From contig NBIV01000148.1 in NCBI GenBank assembly GCA_003194525.1, positions 1 through 64,000 of the forward strand: a stretch of DNA of 64,000 nucleotides. Direction: 5' to 3'. The stretch is from Gracilariopsis chorda. Its lineage: Eukaryota; Rhodophyta; Florideophyceae; Gracilariales; Gracilariaceae. The notes under the pieces were generated by a model. That model saw only the letters and a program-made list of their open reading frames with translations, did not search any database and was not told the DNA's origin. Both the position numbers and the translations under genes were made by a program. This document shows, piece by piece, positions 54,552-64,000 of the stretch; within the stretch, counting starts at the first letter, position 1, and the number at the start of each line of letters is the position of its first letter.

Positions 54552-54981
54552 TGATCTTCAGGAGATCGAAAGATCGTAAAGACAATCAATAGTGGCCTTC
54601 TGAGAACTCGGGAATGCCATCTTTCACCTCATCCACAAAGAATTTGCTTCCAAGAGCTACGAAGATGTGACTGCCATCTGTCTTAATGATATCTGGCCCT
54701 TCAGATTCTTCCATCTGCACGTTCTTCTTGAAGAAACCCACACCGACCACCAACTGGCGTGCCGTCGGTACTGCCGCTGATGCGACAATGCTCTAGCTCG
54801 CCCACAGCGCCCCGCTCTCCTTCGCAATGTTACCGACAAGGAGTGGAACAGTGCGGAAGCCGCCGCGGTAGAGCGTTGCTCTAGAGATAGCGCGGAACCT
54901 CGAGGCAGTAGTCGAAGTTGTTGAGCGAGATGGCATGAAGGTAGGGGAGGAGCATGGTTTAGGGGAGGACCGCCAGGACAA
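54552..54981 (-). pseudogene. Beta-propeller protein fragment (PF09826-like)
   Basis: The frame reads TVPLLVGNIAKESGALWAS, TAG 54793-54795, then FFKKNVQMEESEGPDIIKTD, GSHIFVALGSKFFVDEV and TGA 54586-54588. The NVQ...E..DIIKTDG.+IFVA stretch resembles the entry strand of the beta-propeller family I know as PF09826, mostly from secreted prokaryotic proteins. Only this short part remains. The assignment is from memory of one motif. Confidence 0.4.
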
Positions 54982-56483
54982 GCTTCACTACGGTGCTGGG
55001 CGGAGGTGGTGGTGAAGATGGTGGTGTGGTTGTGGACCATTGACGGGTGGTGCTAGCATGTGAGCGGTAGTGAAGCACATTGAGAGGAAAGCATATTTTG
55101 AAGTTGCCTGAGGCAGATATGCGGCAGCACTGAGGTACGAGTGCGAAGAGTTGCAGCTGACCCTCTTGTGTGCATCACATCTTCTCTGGAGAGGGAGGCG
55201 ACTAAGTGGCACAGACACTGAGCTTGTGTGTTCGTTCTCTACAGAGAAGCCTTGATGTTTTTCATGAACATGAGAGCGCGCGGCCCCGTAAGCATGGTGG
55301 CGCGCGTTGTTTGTGTGCTTATCCTTTCGCAGATACCAAGGGTATTAAGGTAAAGGGTTAGCGGTCAGAAAGGCTTAATTTGGAACACACTCATGACCTT
55401 AAAATATGTAAAATTTTGTGTAGCTTTTGGTACGCCAGCATCGATGGTAGACGACGAAGGGGTTAATTTGAGACGAAGATGAGCTTGGACTTTTTGTCGT
55501 CTCTTAAAACTTGCGTTCTGTTTGTCATAGTGGCACTAGCTCTTGTTAGTTTGAACCGCAATAGAGTGGAATATTGTAAAACTAACTTATAAGTTGCGGC
55601 AATGTTACGATGACGGACATTATTGCTTTCGTTAATGCAATGCAGGAGTAAAGACGTTTGGTCCGTGTATTGGGGAAAAAAGCCAACAGCTACACAATAA
55701 ATGTTTACCACTACTAATATGCTTCTTTATACAGCCGAACCGCTTTTCTTTCTTCCGCACAGAGGACGCACGAGCTTTTTCCTTTGAGTGCTTCACTTTC
55801 CAGTTTGCACGCCTTGGAAACAACTACATTTCTGCCGATTCTGGTACTTCCATAGACACAACGTTCCTGAAATGGACAATTTGAGAGGCAAGCACTAGTT
55901 TGGATCTGCGCTGAAGTCGCAATTTTACAAAACCAAAAATTGGCTAATTACAAAAACGAAAAACAGATTTGGCTCTACATCAGCCATCGTTTTGGCAAAC
56001 CATTCGTGTCAAATTAACCCATTTCTCAAATAAAGCCGGTGTGACCGCTACTTGTATGGCAGCATGCTGATGGCGCGAGCAGATGCGTGGCACGCGTACC
56101 CTAGTAGATACACTGCTGTGTGACCTGCCTGACAAATACGGTACTGTTCGGCAAGTTCGGGACTAGCCATGTCGCGTGATGTGACATCAAAGCGTTGTGT
56201 TCTCGACGGTCTTAAAGGAAGAATCACGTCTACGCTGTCCAGCGAAGCTATGCTGGTCAACAGCACCATATATTCTCATAGATATACAGAGAGCATCAAT
56301 ATTCATATCATGTTCGAAAGTGCAAGAAGCGACCCCTTCGCCTGGGGCTTCCTTCGGATCGCCTTCTTACCATTGTGCTTATAACATTTTAGCTTCAAGG
56401 GTTCCAGGAGACCCTGGGCTTCAGAAAGAGACTTTGGCAAGTTTTTTCCTCGTTCAGGCACCCCATTTTTTCTTCTTTACAAC
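54982..56483. other. Intergenic region upstream of the F-box gene
   Basis: No supported gene. The proximal ~150 bp before ATG 56484 is CT-rich and ends CAACATGG, a reasonable translation-start context. Confidence 0.4.
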
Positions 56484-58424
56484 ATGGCGAGCGATGTTAC
56501 TATTCTCGGCTCCCGCCCAGTCCTGAGCGAACTCAAACAAAACCCATTGCCAAACACATCTTCACATGGAGCACCGGTATTCTTGAATGAATGCCAGTCT
56601 CAAGCTGGTACCGAAACCGCAATAACACGCAAAACGTCTGTTGACCCAAAAACAATACCAACAAGAAGGCAAGCAACTGTTTCAAGCTGTTCATTTTCTT
56701 CACTCCCTCTAGATGTTCTGGAGCGCATAGTGAATTATCTCACACCTAAACCATGGACTAACGGTGTTTGGACATTGGTGCACCATGTTAGAAATGTGTT
56801 CCCATTGACATTGCTTTCTAAGCAGTTTTCTTTGGCAGTGATTAGGTGTTCTTCGACACCTCAGACTTCCCGACAGTTACTTCAACATGGCATGTTTTAC
56901 CCTTCCTTCGGCGCTTTAGAACGTCAGATCACCGTTGAAGCTACCAGAACAGCGTTTGCAGCATTACGACCGCCCAACGAATCTTGCCAAATACCACAGC
57001 TGGACATGATCGCCGGCCATGACGACGTTTGTTTAATGAACAGATGCTTGATTCTGATGCAGGTGCGCAAGATGAGCGACTTATATATTGCATGGGGGCC
57101 CTATCAACAATGTCCTTATCATGCCAACTCTCAGCATCAAGGTCACGATCTATGCAATGCTGTAACTGTTTCCTATGTACCACACCCACTCAAGCGTCTT
57201 TTTGTCGGAAACCTGACACCTTTCCCTACTAGGCGTGTCGCTCCAGTTCTCGCCTGCCTTCTTCGGGCTAAGCACGCAGCTCTCGAGAGCATTCATGTAA
57301 AACTTCCCTGTGATGCGTTCAAAATGGCTTTACAGGATGCTGACGTTTATTTATCAAACCTTAAGAAGGTCACACTGGATGGCTCTGACTTGTGCAGGAC
57401 TGAAGACTACGAACAAATTCATGATTTCTTCGGACCGTGTTCTTCTTTTCGACTTCGAAGCCCTTGCCTTTCACAGGTTTCGGTGGTGTTCAACCACCGT
57501 ACGCCGCCGATGATGCTTCCACCAGAGTCCTTGTCGAGATCAGTGAAGTGCCTAAGACTCGTCAACAACACATATGACATGGATGTTTTCAGATTTTATT
57601 CGCCTCTTGACAGTATTGAGTGGGAGAATCAGGTTTACGATCTGACAGACCTTCAGCAGCTTGGAAATGGAAAGAAAAGGTGTCAAATAGGCGCAGTTTC
57701 CATTCGAAACTGTAGAGTGTTGTTTCCTTCGCGACAGTGCAAGAAGCGCGAAGACAACAAAGGTGCACTTATCCGGCAACTGTACCTGAGAAAGGAAGCT
57801 TTGTTGACGAACGAAGGCACAGAGTATCTTTCCAAACACGTTCCGAATCTCAGAGTATTGAAGGTAGCGATGAAGCCGGATGTGGTGCCATGTCTGGCGG
57901 TGTACATCAACGGACTGAAGTATCTGCGAGTATTGGATTTGAAAGTCGAATTTGAGCACGGAAAGAAGCGAAATAGCGAATGGTATGAACAAGTGGTTGC
58001 AGGTTTACTAGGTTGTGATTCACCTTTAGAGTTCATTCGAGTTCCGAACTGTCGTGTGACGTTACCCACTCTAATTCGATTGATGAGGCACTTTGAGGGG
58101 AGTGTGCATTCATTGCAGTTGTGCTTGAGAAGGGTATACGAATTGGGAATATCGTTGTCGTGGTGCTATGCGCTGAGAAGTGATATATGTGAGGCGATTA
58201 CTACGGCTCGGAATCATTGTCGGCAGCTACGAACACTGTGTTTGCAATACAGGGAGAGGTATAGACAGGACGAAGAGACTGAATGGATGTTCGAGTTTTG
58301 TGACGATGAAGAAGAATACGAATATATGTGCCAAAGTAATAACGCGGGTGCGGATGAGATGAATGCGATTATGGATGGATTCAACGAGATAGCATTCCAC
58401 GAAGGGATTGAAGAATGGAGCTGA
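56484..58424 (+). CDS. F-box protein, intact
   Basis: ATG 56484 to TGA 58422-58424, 646 residues, no intron. After a ~70-residue polar N-terminus comes an F-box (FSSLPLDVLERIVNYLTPKPW, then LTLLSKQFSLAV; residues ~70-120), which would bind a Skp1-type adaptor in an SCF ubiquitin ligase. The middle and C-terminal parts have irregular leucine-rich segments (NLRVLKVAM, GLKYLRVLDLKVEFE, HSLQLCLRRVY), likely the substrate-binding part. It ends in an acidic tail (FEFCDDEEEYEYM). No in-frame stop over 646 codons sets it apart from the decayed ORFs to its left. Substrate unknown. Confidence 0.75.
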   Translation: MASDVTILGSRPVLSELKQNPLPNTSSHGAPVFLNECQSQAGTETAITRKTSVDPKTIPTRRQATVSSCSFSSLPLDVLERIVNYLTPKPWTNGVWTLVHHVRNVFPLTLLSKQFSLAVIRCSSTPQTSRQLLQHGMFYPSFGALERQITVEATRTAFAALRPPNESCQIPQLDMIAGHDDVCLMNRCLILMQVRKMSDLYIAWGPYQQCPYHANSQHQGHDLCNAVTVSYVPHPLKRLFVGNLTPFPTRRVAPVLACLLRAKHAALESIHVKLPCDAFKMALQDADVYLSNLKKVTLDGSDLCRTEDYEQIHDFFGPCSSFRLRSPCLSQVSVVFNHRTPPMMLPPESLSRSVKCLRLVNNTYDMDVFRFYSPLDSIEWENQVYDLTDLQQLGNGKKRCQIGAVSIRNCRVLFPSRQCKKREDNKGALIRQLYLRKEALLTNEGTEYLSKHVPNLRVLKVAMKPDVVPCLAVYINGLKYLRVLDLKVEFEHGKKRNSEWYEQVVAGLLGCDSPLEFIRVPNCRVTLPTLIRLMRHFEGSVHSLQLCLRRVYELGISLSWCYALRSDICEAITTARNHCRQLRTLCLQYRERYRQDEETEWMFEFCDDEEEYEYMCQSNNAGADEMNAIMDGFNEIAFHEGIEEWS

Positions 58425-59354
58425 CATGGTAGCATAAGTCAAAGACGATGCATGTATTGGATGCGGAATGGTCGGTTGGCGATGTTGGTCTTGGAGAGCA
58501 GTACGTGACTCGTGATTGAAGACAAGTTAGGTTTGGAAGCGAAAGTGATTGGCTGTAGCAAGGGGGATTGGTTTTTAGGTTGGGTTGATGTGGTGTTGGG
58601 CATCGAAGGGTACCAACGGTAGCAATCTAGCTTATCTGTTGGCGGGAATGGATGATGTGATACGTGTTCGGAAGGGGACCCTGAAGCGGAAACACGTTGA
58701 ATGGGGTGTGAGGAAGACGAGACAAGCGGGGACGGCAGGTGTCGGTTGCAACTAGGGCAGGCTGAGCGGGACGGGTGAACGGTGCGAACGGGGGACTGCT
58801 ATGATGAGATTTGTATCCTTACATAGACGAATGAATTCAGGTTCGACACATAGTGAGCTGCAGTGTGTATGAGCACGGAAGAAAACACGAGATGTGAGCA
58901 AAAAGTGCATGCGAGGTGTGTAGTATGGCGAGCAGGCGATGCACTGGACAGTTAAGAAGCAGTGCTGTTTGTGCTGCGTGCATTTGCAAAGCGCGTTGAA
59001 GCAATCGGAGTTGAGCACGACGGCGCGCGGAAAGCGAGGCGCGTTGATTCGACGACAAGTGACCCGAGCGCTCCAGCGTAGCAACTGGCGTGTATCTCAA
59101 AGTATCGAGAGCGAGCGCGTTGAACTGCACGCGCGCCAGCAGTTGAGGGTCTCAACTTGAGACTGCGCATCACCACCTCCGCACTTCAAACCCAAAAATT
59201 CAAACTGTCGCGAGCCGTTGCCGCCCCGCGGCCACCGTCCAAAAGGCACCCGTTACGCGTTGTCGCATCGCCCACAAATACGCTCCTCTGACGGTCACAG
59301 TCTGACCCCTCCCCAGCACCACCCAGCTCCACCGCCGGTCGACAGCCGCACTTC
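58425..59354. other. Intergenic region, no gene recognised
   Basis: Short ORFs on both strands (for example 58752-59084) have no recognisable features. Confidence 0.4.
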
Positions 59355-60068
59355 ATGCCCTTCAACGCATCAATCATGCATCGGCCCCTGCTTGGACCAA
59401 GTCCTCCAACGCCATCGCTCCCCCCCCGACCTGCGCTTCCTCCCCGACATCCGTTTCCGTCCCGACCGCCGCTTCCCCCACGCCCAGATTCTCCTCGTCT
59501 TCTCCAGAACTCCCGTTTTGCTGCCCAGGCACGCCTCAAACAACTCGTTGTCTGGCGTGACGCCGCGCAGGATACACGTGATCTTCACGCTCCAACCCAG
59601 CTATCCGAGCTTCCACAGCACACACGAAAGCGCTCTTCGACCGTACTACAACCCATTGACATCAACGCATTCGCCGATCTGGGCGTTACACACCCCAAAA
59701 ATCGACCGCCCGATCGAATTCGCCCCTCTTTGTATTCGCTATTTCAACCGCAATGTGATCCGCAACCACAGTCTTCTTCTTTCGGACTCATTTCGAGGAA
59801 AAGTCTCTTCAGTTTGTCCAAGTCCGCTGTCAATTCCGCACGAGCGCAGCAACACAACAAACCTCAACAACCGCCTTCCGCAAAACGCCCGCTTTTTCGA
59901 AGACGTGCCAGCATTCACAAGTACATGCGCATCGTCGTTGACCCGCTCAATCACCGTCGTCATCTCCACCAAAAACAACAACAACCCGATCAACTGGACG
60001 ATCTCATGCACGCATTACAAGCTACTCCGGTTATAGAAACCGCCCTTCCACAACCGTCCTCCACTTAG
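59355..60068 (+). CDS. Basic, Pro-rich hypothetical protein
   Basis: ATG 59355, 237 residues to TAG. First ~45 residues are Pro-rich. The rest is Ser/Arg/Gln-rich with short conserved-looking patches (SLYSLFQPQCD, SSSFGLISRKSLFSLSK, SIHKYMRIVVDPLNHRRH). Likely disordered. A competing frame (59218-60036) is open but less protein-like. No family recognised. The convergent - strand gene ends 24 bp downstream. Confidence 0.45.
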   Translation: MPFNASIMHRPLLGPSPPTPSLPPRPALPPRHPFPSRPPLPPRPDSPRLLQNSRFAAQARLKQLVVWRDAAQDTRDLHAPTQLSELPQHTRKRSSTVLQPIDINAFADLGVTHPKNRPPDRIRPSLYSLFQPQCDPQPQSSSFGLISRKSLFSLSKSAVNSARAQQHNKPQQPPSAKRPLFRRRASIHKYMRIVVDPLNHRRHLHQKQQQPDQLDDLMHALQATPVIETALPQPSST

Positions 60069-60091
60069 AAGTTAGCAACATAAACCACAAC

Positions 60092-60445
60092 TTACTCTTC
60101 ATCATCCGCCCTTGGCCGCGTCATCATGAATCGAATCAACACCCAAAGCAAAATCCATCCCAAACCAGGTGACATTACAACCATCATTCCTCCCGATCCG
60201 CCCTCTGTTCTGCTGTCGTACATAAATCCGGTGAATAACCATCGCAACGGCGCCCCAGCTTCACCCCGCCACATGCGTGTCGCTATCGCCGCGAACAAAA
60301 GCGCAACTGCAACCAACACTCGCTTGCGATATGCTGCGGGTATTGCAAACCGCCAACCCGTTCTCCTATCACCACCTCGCCGTCCCCCTTGCGCAACCGC
60401 CTCGTGTTCGTCATCGCGAGCCATGTCTTCCGCGCACTCGAGCAT
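60092..60445 (-). CDS. Small membrane protein
   Basis: ATG 60445 (a second ATG lies 7 codons in), 117 residues. Charged N-terminus, a basic patch (RRGGDRRTGWRF), then two hydrophobic spans (VLVAVALLFAAIATRMW and MMVVMSPGLGWILLWVLIRFM) with a Gly-rich loop, and an acidic end. No family recognised. Confidence 0.5.
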   Translation of the reverse strand: MLECAEDMARDDEHEAVAQGGRRGGDRRTGWRFAIPAAYRKRVLVAVALLFAAIATRMWRGEAGAPLRWLFTGFMYDSRTEGGSGGMMVVMSPGLGWILLWVLIRFMMTRPRADDEE

Positions 60446-60758
60446 CCAGCCTCACTCCTCTCTCCATGTCAACTCTGAAGCTCTGCAACTACAAAATAAA
60501 CCGTTCTCAGCACTATCTGCCGCGGCACGCGTGCACGTGTTACACCTCCATTGGCCTCATGCAAAAGAGTATCTTCCCACCCTATAATCCGCCTTCAGAT
60601 ATGCAAATCTTTGTTCAGCCCACCAACAAACATACTGTACAGTACAAAAAAAAGTAGCTCAACTAAAATGGTGTTTTACATCCTACCCACGTCTCAAACT
60701 GCATCTCCTTCCACATCCACTTCCCTCTGGCACAAACCTTTTATAACAATCACCAATA

Positions 60759-61406
60759 ATGCCTTCTCGTTCCACCATTCCGCCCTCCATGCTACTCCTT
60801 CTCCCCGCTCTGCTCCAACAGCAAAAACCTGCAAAAGCAGACTTCGAACCCCCTCGTCAGTCCTGTGCCCTCTACAACACCAGACGTCAACGAGCTGAAC
60901 ACGTTCTCACAATAGCCTCTGCCATCGAACCAAAGGAAACCGCCACAGCCCTTCGTCTCGCCCGTTCAAGTATGTGCAAAGCCCCGCTTAACCAAATCGA
61001 GCCTCAAGAACGCACCTTTCTAAGACATATAGTCAAAGAAGGAGTAGCACGTGGTCTCGCCTGTGCAGCAGGTGGAGCGGTCGCTTCTTACACTATTCTG
61101 AAAGTCGTTTTACTTGTCATTCCTTTAGTCCCAAGTCCGTTTCTCACTCGCTTCGCTATGTCCGCCGTGTCGTTTGGAGCCGCTGCTCTTGAACTGGCCG
61201 CTGTTCCGGATCTCGCTACGATTGAACTGTTGCTCATGAACGATAGTCTACTGGGGAGTAGTGCTCGCTCCACTATTGAACACTATAATCCGCATTTGTT
61301 GTTGCTGAGAACGCTTGACAGACACATGTTGCAGAATGACTCTCGCGTCCCCAGCCGTCCTTCGTCCGACTTTGAGTTACCATCCACCACTTCTGACTGG
61401 CTATGA
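60759..61406 (+). CDS. Hypothetical membrane protein, 215 residues
   Basis: ATG 60759 to TGA. A hydrophobic leader (MLLLLPALLQQQ, residues ~11-22), then a soluble helical part, then two likely membrane spans (GLACAAGGAVASYTILKVVL and VPSPFLTRFAMSAVSFGAAA, residues ~95-165). No family recognised. It converges on RRP41, with 119 bp between the stops. Confidence 0.55.
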   Translation: MPSRSTIPPSMLLLLPALLQQQKPAKADFEPPRQSCALYNTRRQRAEHVLTIASAIEPKETATALRLARSSMCKAPLNQIEPQERTFLRHIVKEGVARGLACAAGGAVASYTILKVVLLVIPLVPSPFLTRFAMSAVSFGAAALELAAVPDLATIELLLMNDSLLGSSARSTIEHYNPHLLLLRTLDRHMLQNDSRVPSRPSSDFELPSTTSDWL

Positions 61407-61525
61407 TCCCACTTTGCATTCCGTTCTCACTCACCCTTGCTCTGCACAAATCATCGTTGGATGCATGCAACTACACACGCATCATGCTCCAAGTGTACCA
61501 AACAAAAGCATACCCGATTCCCAAA

Positions 61526-62305
61526 CTATAACGCTACCATGCCACGAGAGTCAAGCAACCCAAGGCTGTACTTCTTCACTTCATATTCCAACACCTGAAA
61601 GATCTGTTTCGCCCCGGCGGTTGCGTACTGCATCGCCGACTCAAAGCTAGCATCATCGGCCAACTTACTCACCAACTGGCAACTACAGATCTTTCCCGAA
61701 TGCGGTGTGATCGCCAAAGTAAGTTCTGGTCGATCCGATCCACTCTCCAATGAATTGGGATCCGCCACAAATGTATTGTCCACGTAACCCACACTACAAG
61801 CCACCACATAATCCGACATGGCCACTCCAGCGTTAATCAAAGCCAAACAAGCCGCATTCACTGCCGCTACAAGTGTACCACCGTCATTCTGTAACACCTG
61901 CACGTATATATCGATCTGACATCGCGGATACTCTGCCAGTAAAATCACACCTTCGAACAATCGCTGCACCACAATTGCAGCTGCAGTACTCTTTCGATCG
62001 CCCTTCCATGTTCGTCGCCGCGCTGTTGAGGCAAACATTGCTGTGGAGAATTCGCATTTCACAATGGCCTTGTCGTGTTCAAAGTCGCGCCCGGTTGGCT
62101 CACGTGGTCCGTATACGGCGGCTAGTACGCGTGTGTTGCCTTGTTCGTAATATGCGGAACCATCCGCTCGGGAGAGGGTTCCAAGGGAGCATCGGATCTT
62201 GCGCACTTCGGTGTGCAGTCGCCCATCGACGCGAAGACCGTCTAACGAGATGTACTCGAGCCCCCTTGCACCACCACCACGCCCGCGCTTCGGAGGCGGA
62301 GCCAT
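61526..62305 (-). CDS. RRP41: Exosome complex component RRP41 (RNase PH-like)
   Basis: I chose ATG 62305 (MAPPPKRGRGGG) over the in-frame ATG nine codons upstream because the basic start leads straight into the family's opening LRVDGR motif. About 259 residues, ending at TAG. Conserved RNase PH-fold sequence: GLRVDGRLHTEVRKIRCSLG, GSAYYEQGNTRVLAAVYGPRE, KCEFSTAMF, DIYVQVLQNDGGTLVAAVNAACLALINAGV, DYVVACSVGYVD. RRP41 forms part of the nuclear and cytoplasmic exosome ring that threads RNA to the 3' exonuclease. The length is usual for the family. It is divergent from cornichon. Confidence 0.9.
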   Translation of the reverse strand: MAPPPKRGRGGGARGLEYISLDGLRVDGRLHTEVRKIRCSLGTLSRADGSAYYEQGNTRVLAAVYGPREPTGRDFEHDKAIVKCEFSTAMFASTARRRTWKGDRKSTAAAIVVQRLFEGVILLAEYPRCQIDIYVQVLQNDGGTLVAAVNAACLALINAGVAMSDYVVACSVGYVDNTFVADPNSLESGSDRPELTLAITPHSGKICSCQLVSKLADDASFESAMQYATAGAKQIFQVLEYEVKKYSLGLLDSRGMVAL

Positions 62306-62974
62306 TGTGATCGGGGTTGAGATACCGCACAAAGAGAGATGGCGAGCGAATAATTCGGGGCGGTACGAAAGGTCTACGATTGGGACAGAGATGGGAAGTC
62401 AATCCGGGAAGCTGATCTGCACTGGCTGCAGCTCTGTACCAACGGTACCAATGGTACACGATATGCTGCTGCAGGATTCCTGACCAGGCTCCCATTTCGG
62501 GCAATTTCGAATCTACCTTTGGGCAGAAGTCCATAAATCCAAAAAAAGGCTGGACAGCACATTTTCGCTCCTGAAGTTTATACCCTTGGTAGTCCATCTT
62601 CGAGAGTTTAGAAGGCAAGGGTTGAGTTACTTGCAAAGGATACGCACTGGTAAATACGCGCAACTCGCCAATTCATCGCTCTTGGCACTGACATCGTGCC
62701 CAATCATCGCCGTTTATGGTGTTCTACTACAATTCACAGGCGTGACCGGATTGGGAACCTTGCTAACTCTCAGACTGTATCGACGTCGATACTATAGTGT
62801 TCCGAGCGCCGAGATCTTCCACAGAACGATCTTTCTTCCATCTGGATCTGTTAAACTGCGTTTACCAAATTATCAAGAAGGTGTCGAAAGCCGGACGTTG
62901 GCGATCTCTTGACGCTTGTGCATCCCCAATCAACCTGCGGAGGAAAAGAAAAGAACAAAGGACAAGTGGCCGCG
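62306..62974. other. Divergent promoter region between RRP41 and cornichon
   Basis: About 670 bp; no gene supported. It should hold both promoters. The 62586-62912 ORF lacks a good start and features. Confidence 0.4.
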
Positions 62975-63388
62975 ATGGGCGTAATCGTTGAGGTGTTCTT
63001 CTGGGCGGCGGTGTTTCTCGGTACCGCAGCACTGCTGTTCTGTTCGGTTTACGCTCTCATTTTGTTTTCAGATTTGACCGTGGATCATATCAATCCGATC
63101 GAGTTGTGCGAGCTCATAAACCGCTTGGTCATTCCAGAGTACGTCGGGCACATACTCTTATCGCTGCTCATTCTACTCCGAGGATATTTCATCCCCGCAA
63201 TTCTCAACGTGCCGCTTATTGCATTTCACGTGTGGCGCTACAAGGAACGCCGCCATTTACTCGACAACACATCTATCTTCAATCAAGTCGAAAAGGAACG
63301 TAACATAAGCCAACTCAAACTGGCACATCACATGCTCATGTTCTTCATATACCTTTACTTCTTCATCCTAGCGCTCGTCTCCGACTGA
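62975..63388 (+). CDS. Cornichon family cargo receptor
   Basis: ATG 62975 (MGVIVEVFFWAAVFLG), 137 residues to TGA, the usual size. Family hallmarks: FSDLTVDHINPIELCELINRLVIPEY, FIPAILNVPLIAFHVWRY, then LLDNTSIFNQVEKERNISQLKL and a C-terminal hydrophobic span (MLMFFIYLYFFILALV). Three to four membrane spans. Cornichons select membrane cargo for COPII vesicles leaving the endoplasmic reticulum. No intron. It converges with the next gene, only 34 bp separating the two stop codons. Confidence 0.93.
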   Translation: MGVIVEVFFWAAVFLGTAALLFCSVYALILFSDLTVDHINPIELCELINRLVIPEYVGHILLSLLILLRGYFIPAILNVPLIAFHVWRYKERRHLLDNTSIFNQVEKERNISQLKLAHHMLMFFIYLYFFILALVSD

Positions 63389-63422
63389 CATCAGCACATC
63401 TGGATCCGCGCACCATCCCTTC

Positions 63423-63869
63423 CTACGCGTAGATAGCAGCTGCGAAGAACAAGGCAGCGGCCACAGAAACAATAGCAAGCATGCCAGCCGGCATGAACTT
63501 TTTCGTCTTCACTAAACGGACCGCAAACACTGCGGCAAGTGCCACAGCTGTTCCGAGTGCCACCGGCACGCTATCTTTGACGTATGCGGCGCCAAGTACG
63601 ATACCGGCAACCACCCCGGAGATTATACTCGGTTTCGATCCGCTGCGCAGAAAGGCGCCTATTCCTCCTGCAGCAATCACTGCTCCGTAGACTGCGATGG
63701 CGTTGCGCGCCACCTCCGGGGCGATCATGGTCGGAACTACGTGCCATGTTCTCGCGCGAGGCACCTTGGCGAGTTGTGCCGGCATGAATCCAGTTTGTGA
63801 TAGTGCTGGTCGAATGGTGTTTCGGGCATGAGAGAGCGGCATGGCATTGGCAAAGGCGATGCGATTCAT
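63423..63869 (-). CDS. TMEM14/FAX-like membrane protein with plastid-type leader
   Basis: ATG 63869, 148 residues to TAG. Residues 1-~48 are rich in Ala, Arg, Ser and Thr with few acids, like an organelle transit peptide. The remainder is a TMEM14 domain with four short hydrophobic, Gly/Ala-rich spans (AVYGAVIAAGGIGAFLRSGS, SIISGVVAGIVLGAAYVKD, VALGTAVALAAVFAVRLVKT, MLAIVSVAAALFFAAAIYA). Plant members (FAX1) export fatty acids from plastids. A plastid location is inferred from the leader; mitochondrion is the alternative. Confidence 0.85.
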   Translation of the reverse strand: MNRIAFANAMPLSHARNTIRPALSQTGFMPAQLAKVPRARTWHVVPTMIAPEVARNAIAVYGAVIAAGGIGAFLRSGSKPSIISGVVAGIVLGAAYVKDSVPVALGTAVALAAVFAVRLVKTKKFMPAGMLAIVSVAAALFFAAAIYA

Positions 63870-64000
63870 CGTTTTGTTGGTTTAGGGGTGGACGTGTTGG
63901 AGAAGTAGCGGGTTGTGGTGCGGCGAAGGCATCTGTAAGACGCGCATTACCGGACGCGGCGGGCGCGGGGATATCCGGCTACACACGGAGTAACGTTGCC

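Noticed and set aside
60126-60657. + strand ORFs opposite the small membrane protein
   Set aside because: Pro/Ser/His-rich composition typical of the complement of a GC-rich gene; the - strand frame has two clean membrane spans and two ATGs.
61526-63869. Reassignment of UAA/UAG to glutamine, suggested by the many in-frame UAR codons at Gln positions
   Set aside because: RRP41 and the TMEM14-like gene end at TAG with the expected family length, and reading through the TMEM14 TAG would run into the convergent cornichon gene. In-frame TGA codons also occur. Point-mutation decay explains both.

Overview
This window is nuclear DNA from a eukaryote. The conserved genes at the right end (RRP41 exosome subunit, a cornichon cargo receptor, a TMEM14/FAX-type membrane protein with a transit-peptide-like leader, an F-box protein) are intact, close together and lack introns. 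The rest is dominated by eukaryotic transposons. An intron-poor plastid-bearing alga, most likely a red alga, fits best. That is inference; I cannot run a search.

Layout. (1) 1-10.2 kb: a region bracketed by arrays of a double-hairpin repeat (1-410 and 10013-10190; a third cluster lies at 23283-23475). Inside, all on the + strand, are a decayed DNA methyltransferase-SET fusion gene (2249-3928) and a long broken gene (4487-9842). The long gene joins a C2H2 zinc-finger region of the fungal DUF3505 type, a tyrosine-recombinase-like core, a RecQ-like helicase and a C-terminal zinc-knuckle region. This is my main candidate for an undescribed mobile system. (2) 10.2-13.1 kb: non-coding DNA with scattered CCCCTAA words, a ~75-bp minisatellite and a 330-bp dispersed repeat. 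(3) 13.15-20.8 kb: a Helitron (- strand; RepHel frame 19793-14901) with a second, truncated, nearly identical 5' part joined head-to-tail. (4) 21-36 kb: decayed genes, including two remnants of PIF/Harbinger-like transposase, SANT/trihelix accessory ORFs, a DNA polymerase alpha pseudogene, a multi-membrane-span ORF and a truncated YME1/FtsH-like fragment. (5) 36.2-50.3 kb: a two-gene PIF/Harbinger element split by a complete Ty3/gypsy chromovirus (37782-49471; 825-bp LTRs, 5-bp target duplication AATGT), which carries a large antisense ORF. (6) 50.6-56.4 kb: sparse DNA with one intact small ORF, a 123-bp palindrome and a beta-propeller gene fragment. (7) 56.5-63.9 kb: the intact gene cluster.

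A pattern runs across the window. Many reading frames, in transposons and in non-transposon genes, stay in one frame for hundreds to more than a thousand codons and are broken by single in-frame TAA, TAG or TGA codons. Where family conservation can be judged, these often sit where Gln or Arg (CAA, CAG, CGA) is expected, as if by C-to-T change. The conserved genes RRP41 and TMEM14 end with TAG, so a genome-wide reassignment of UAR is unlikely.
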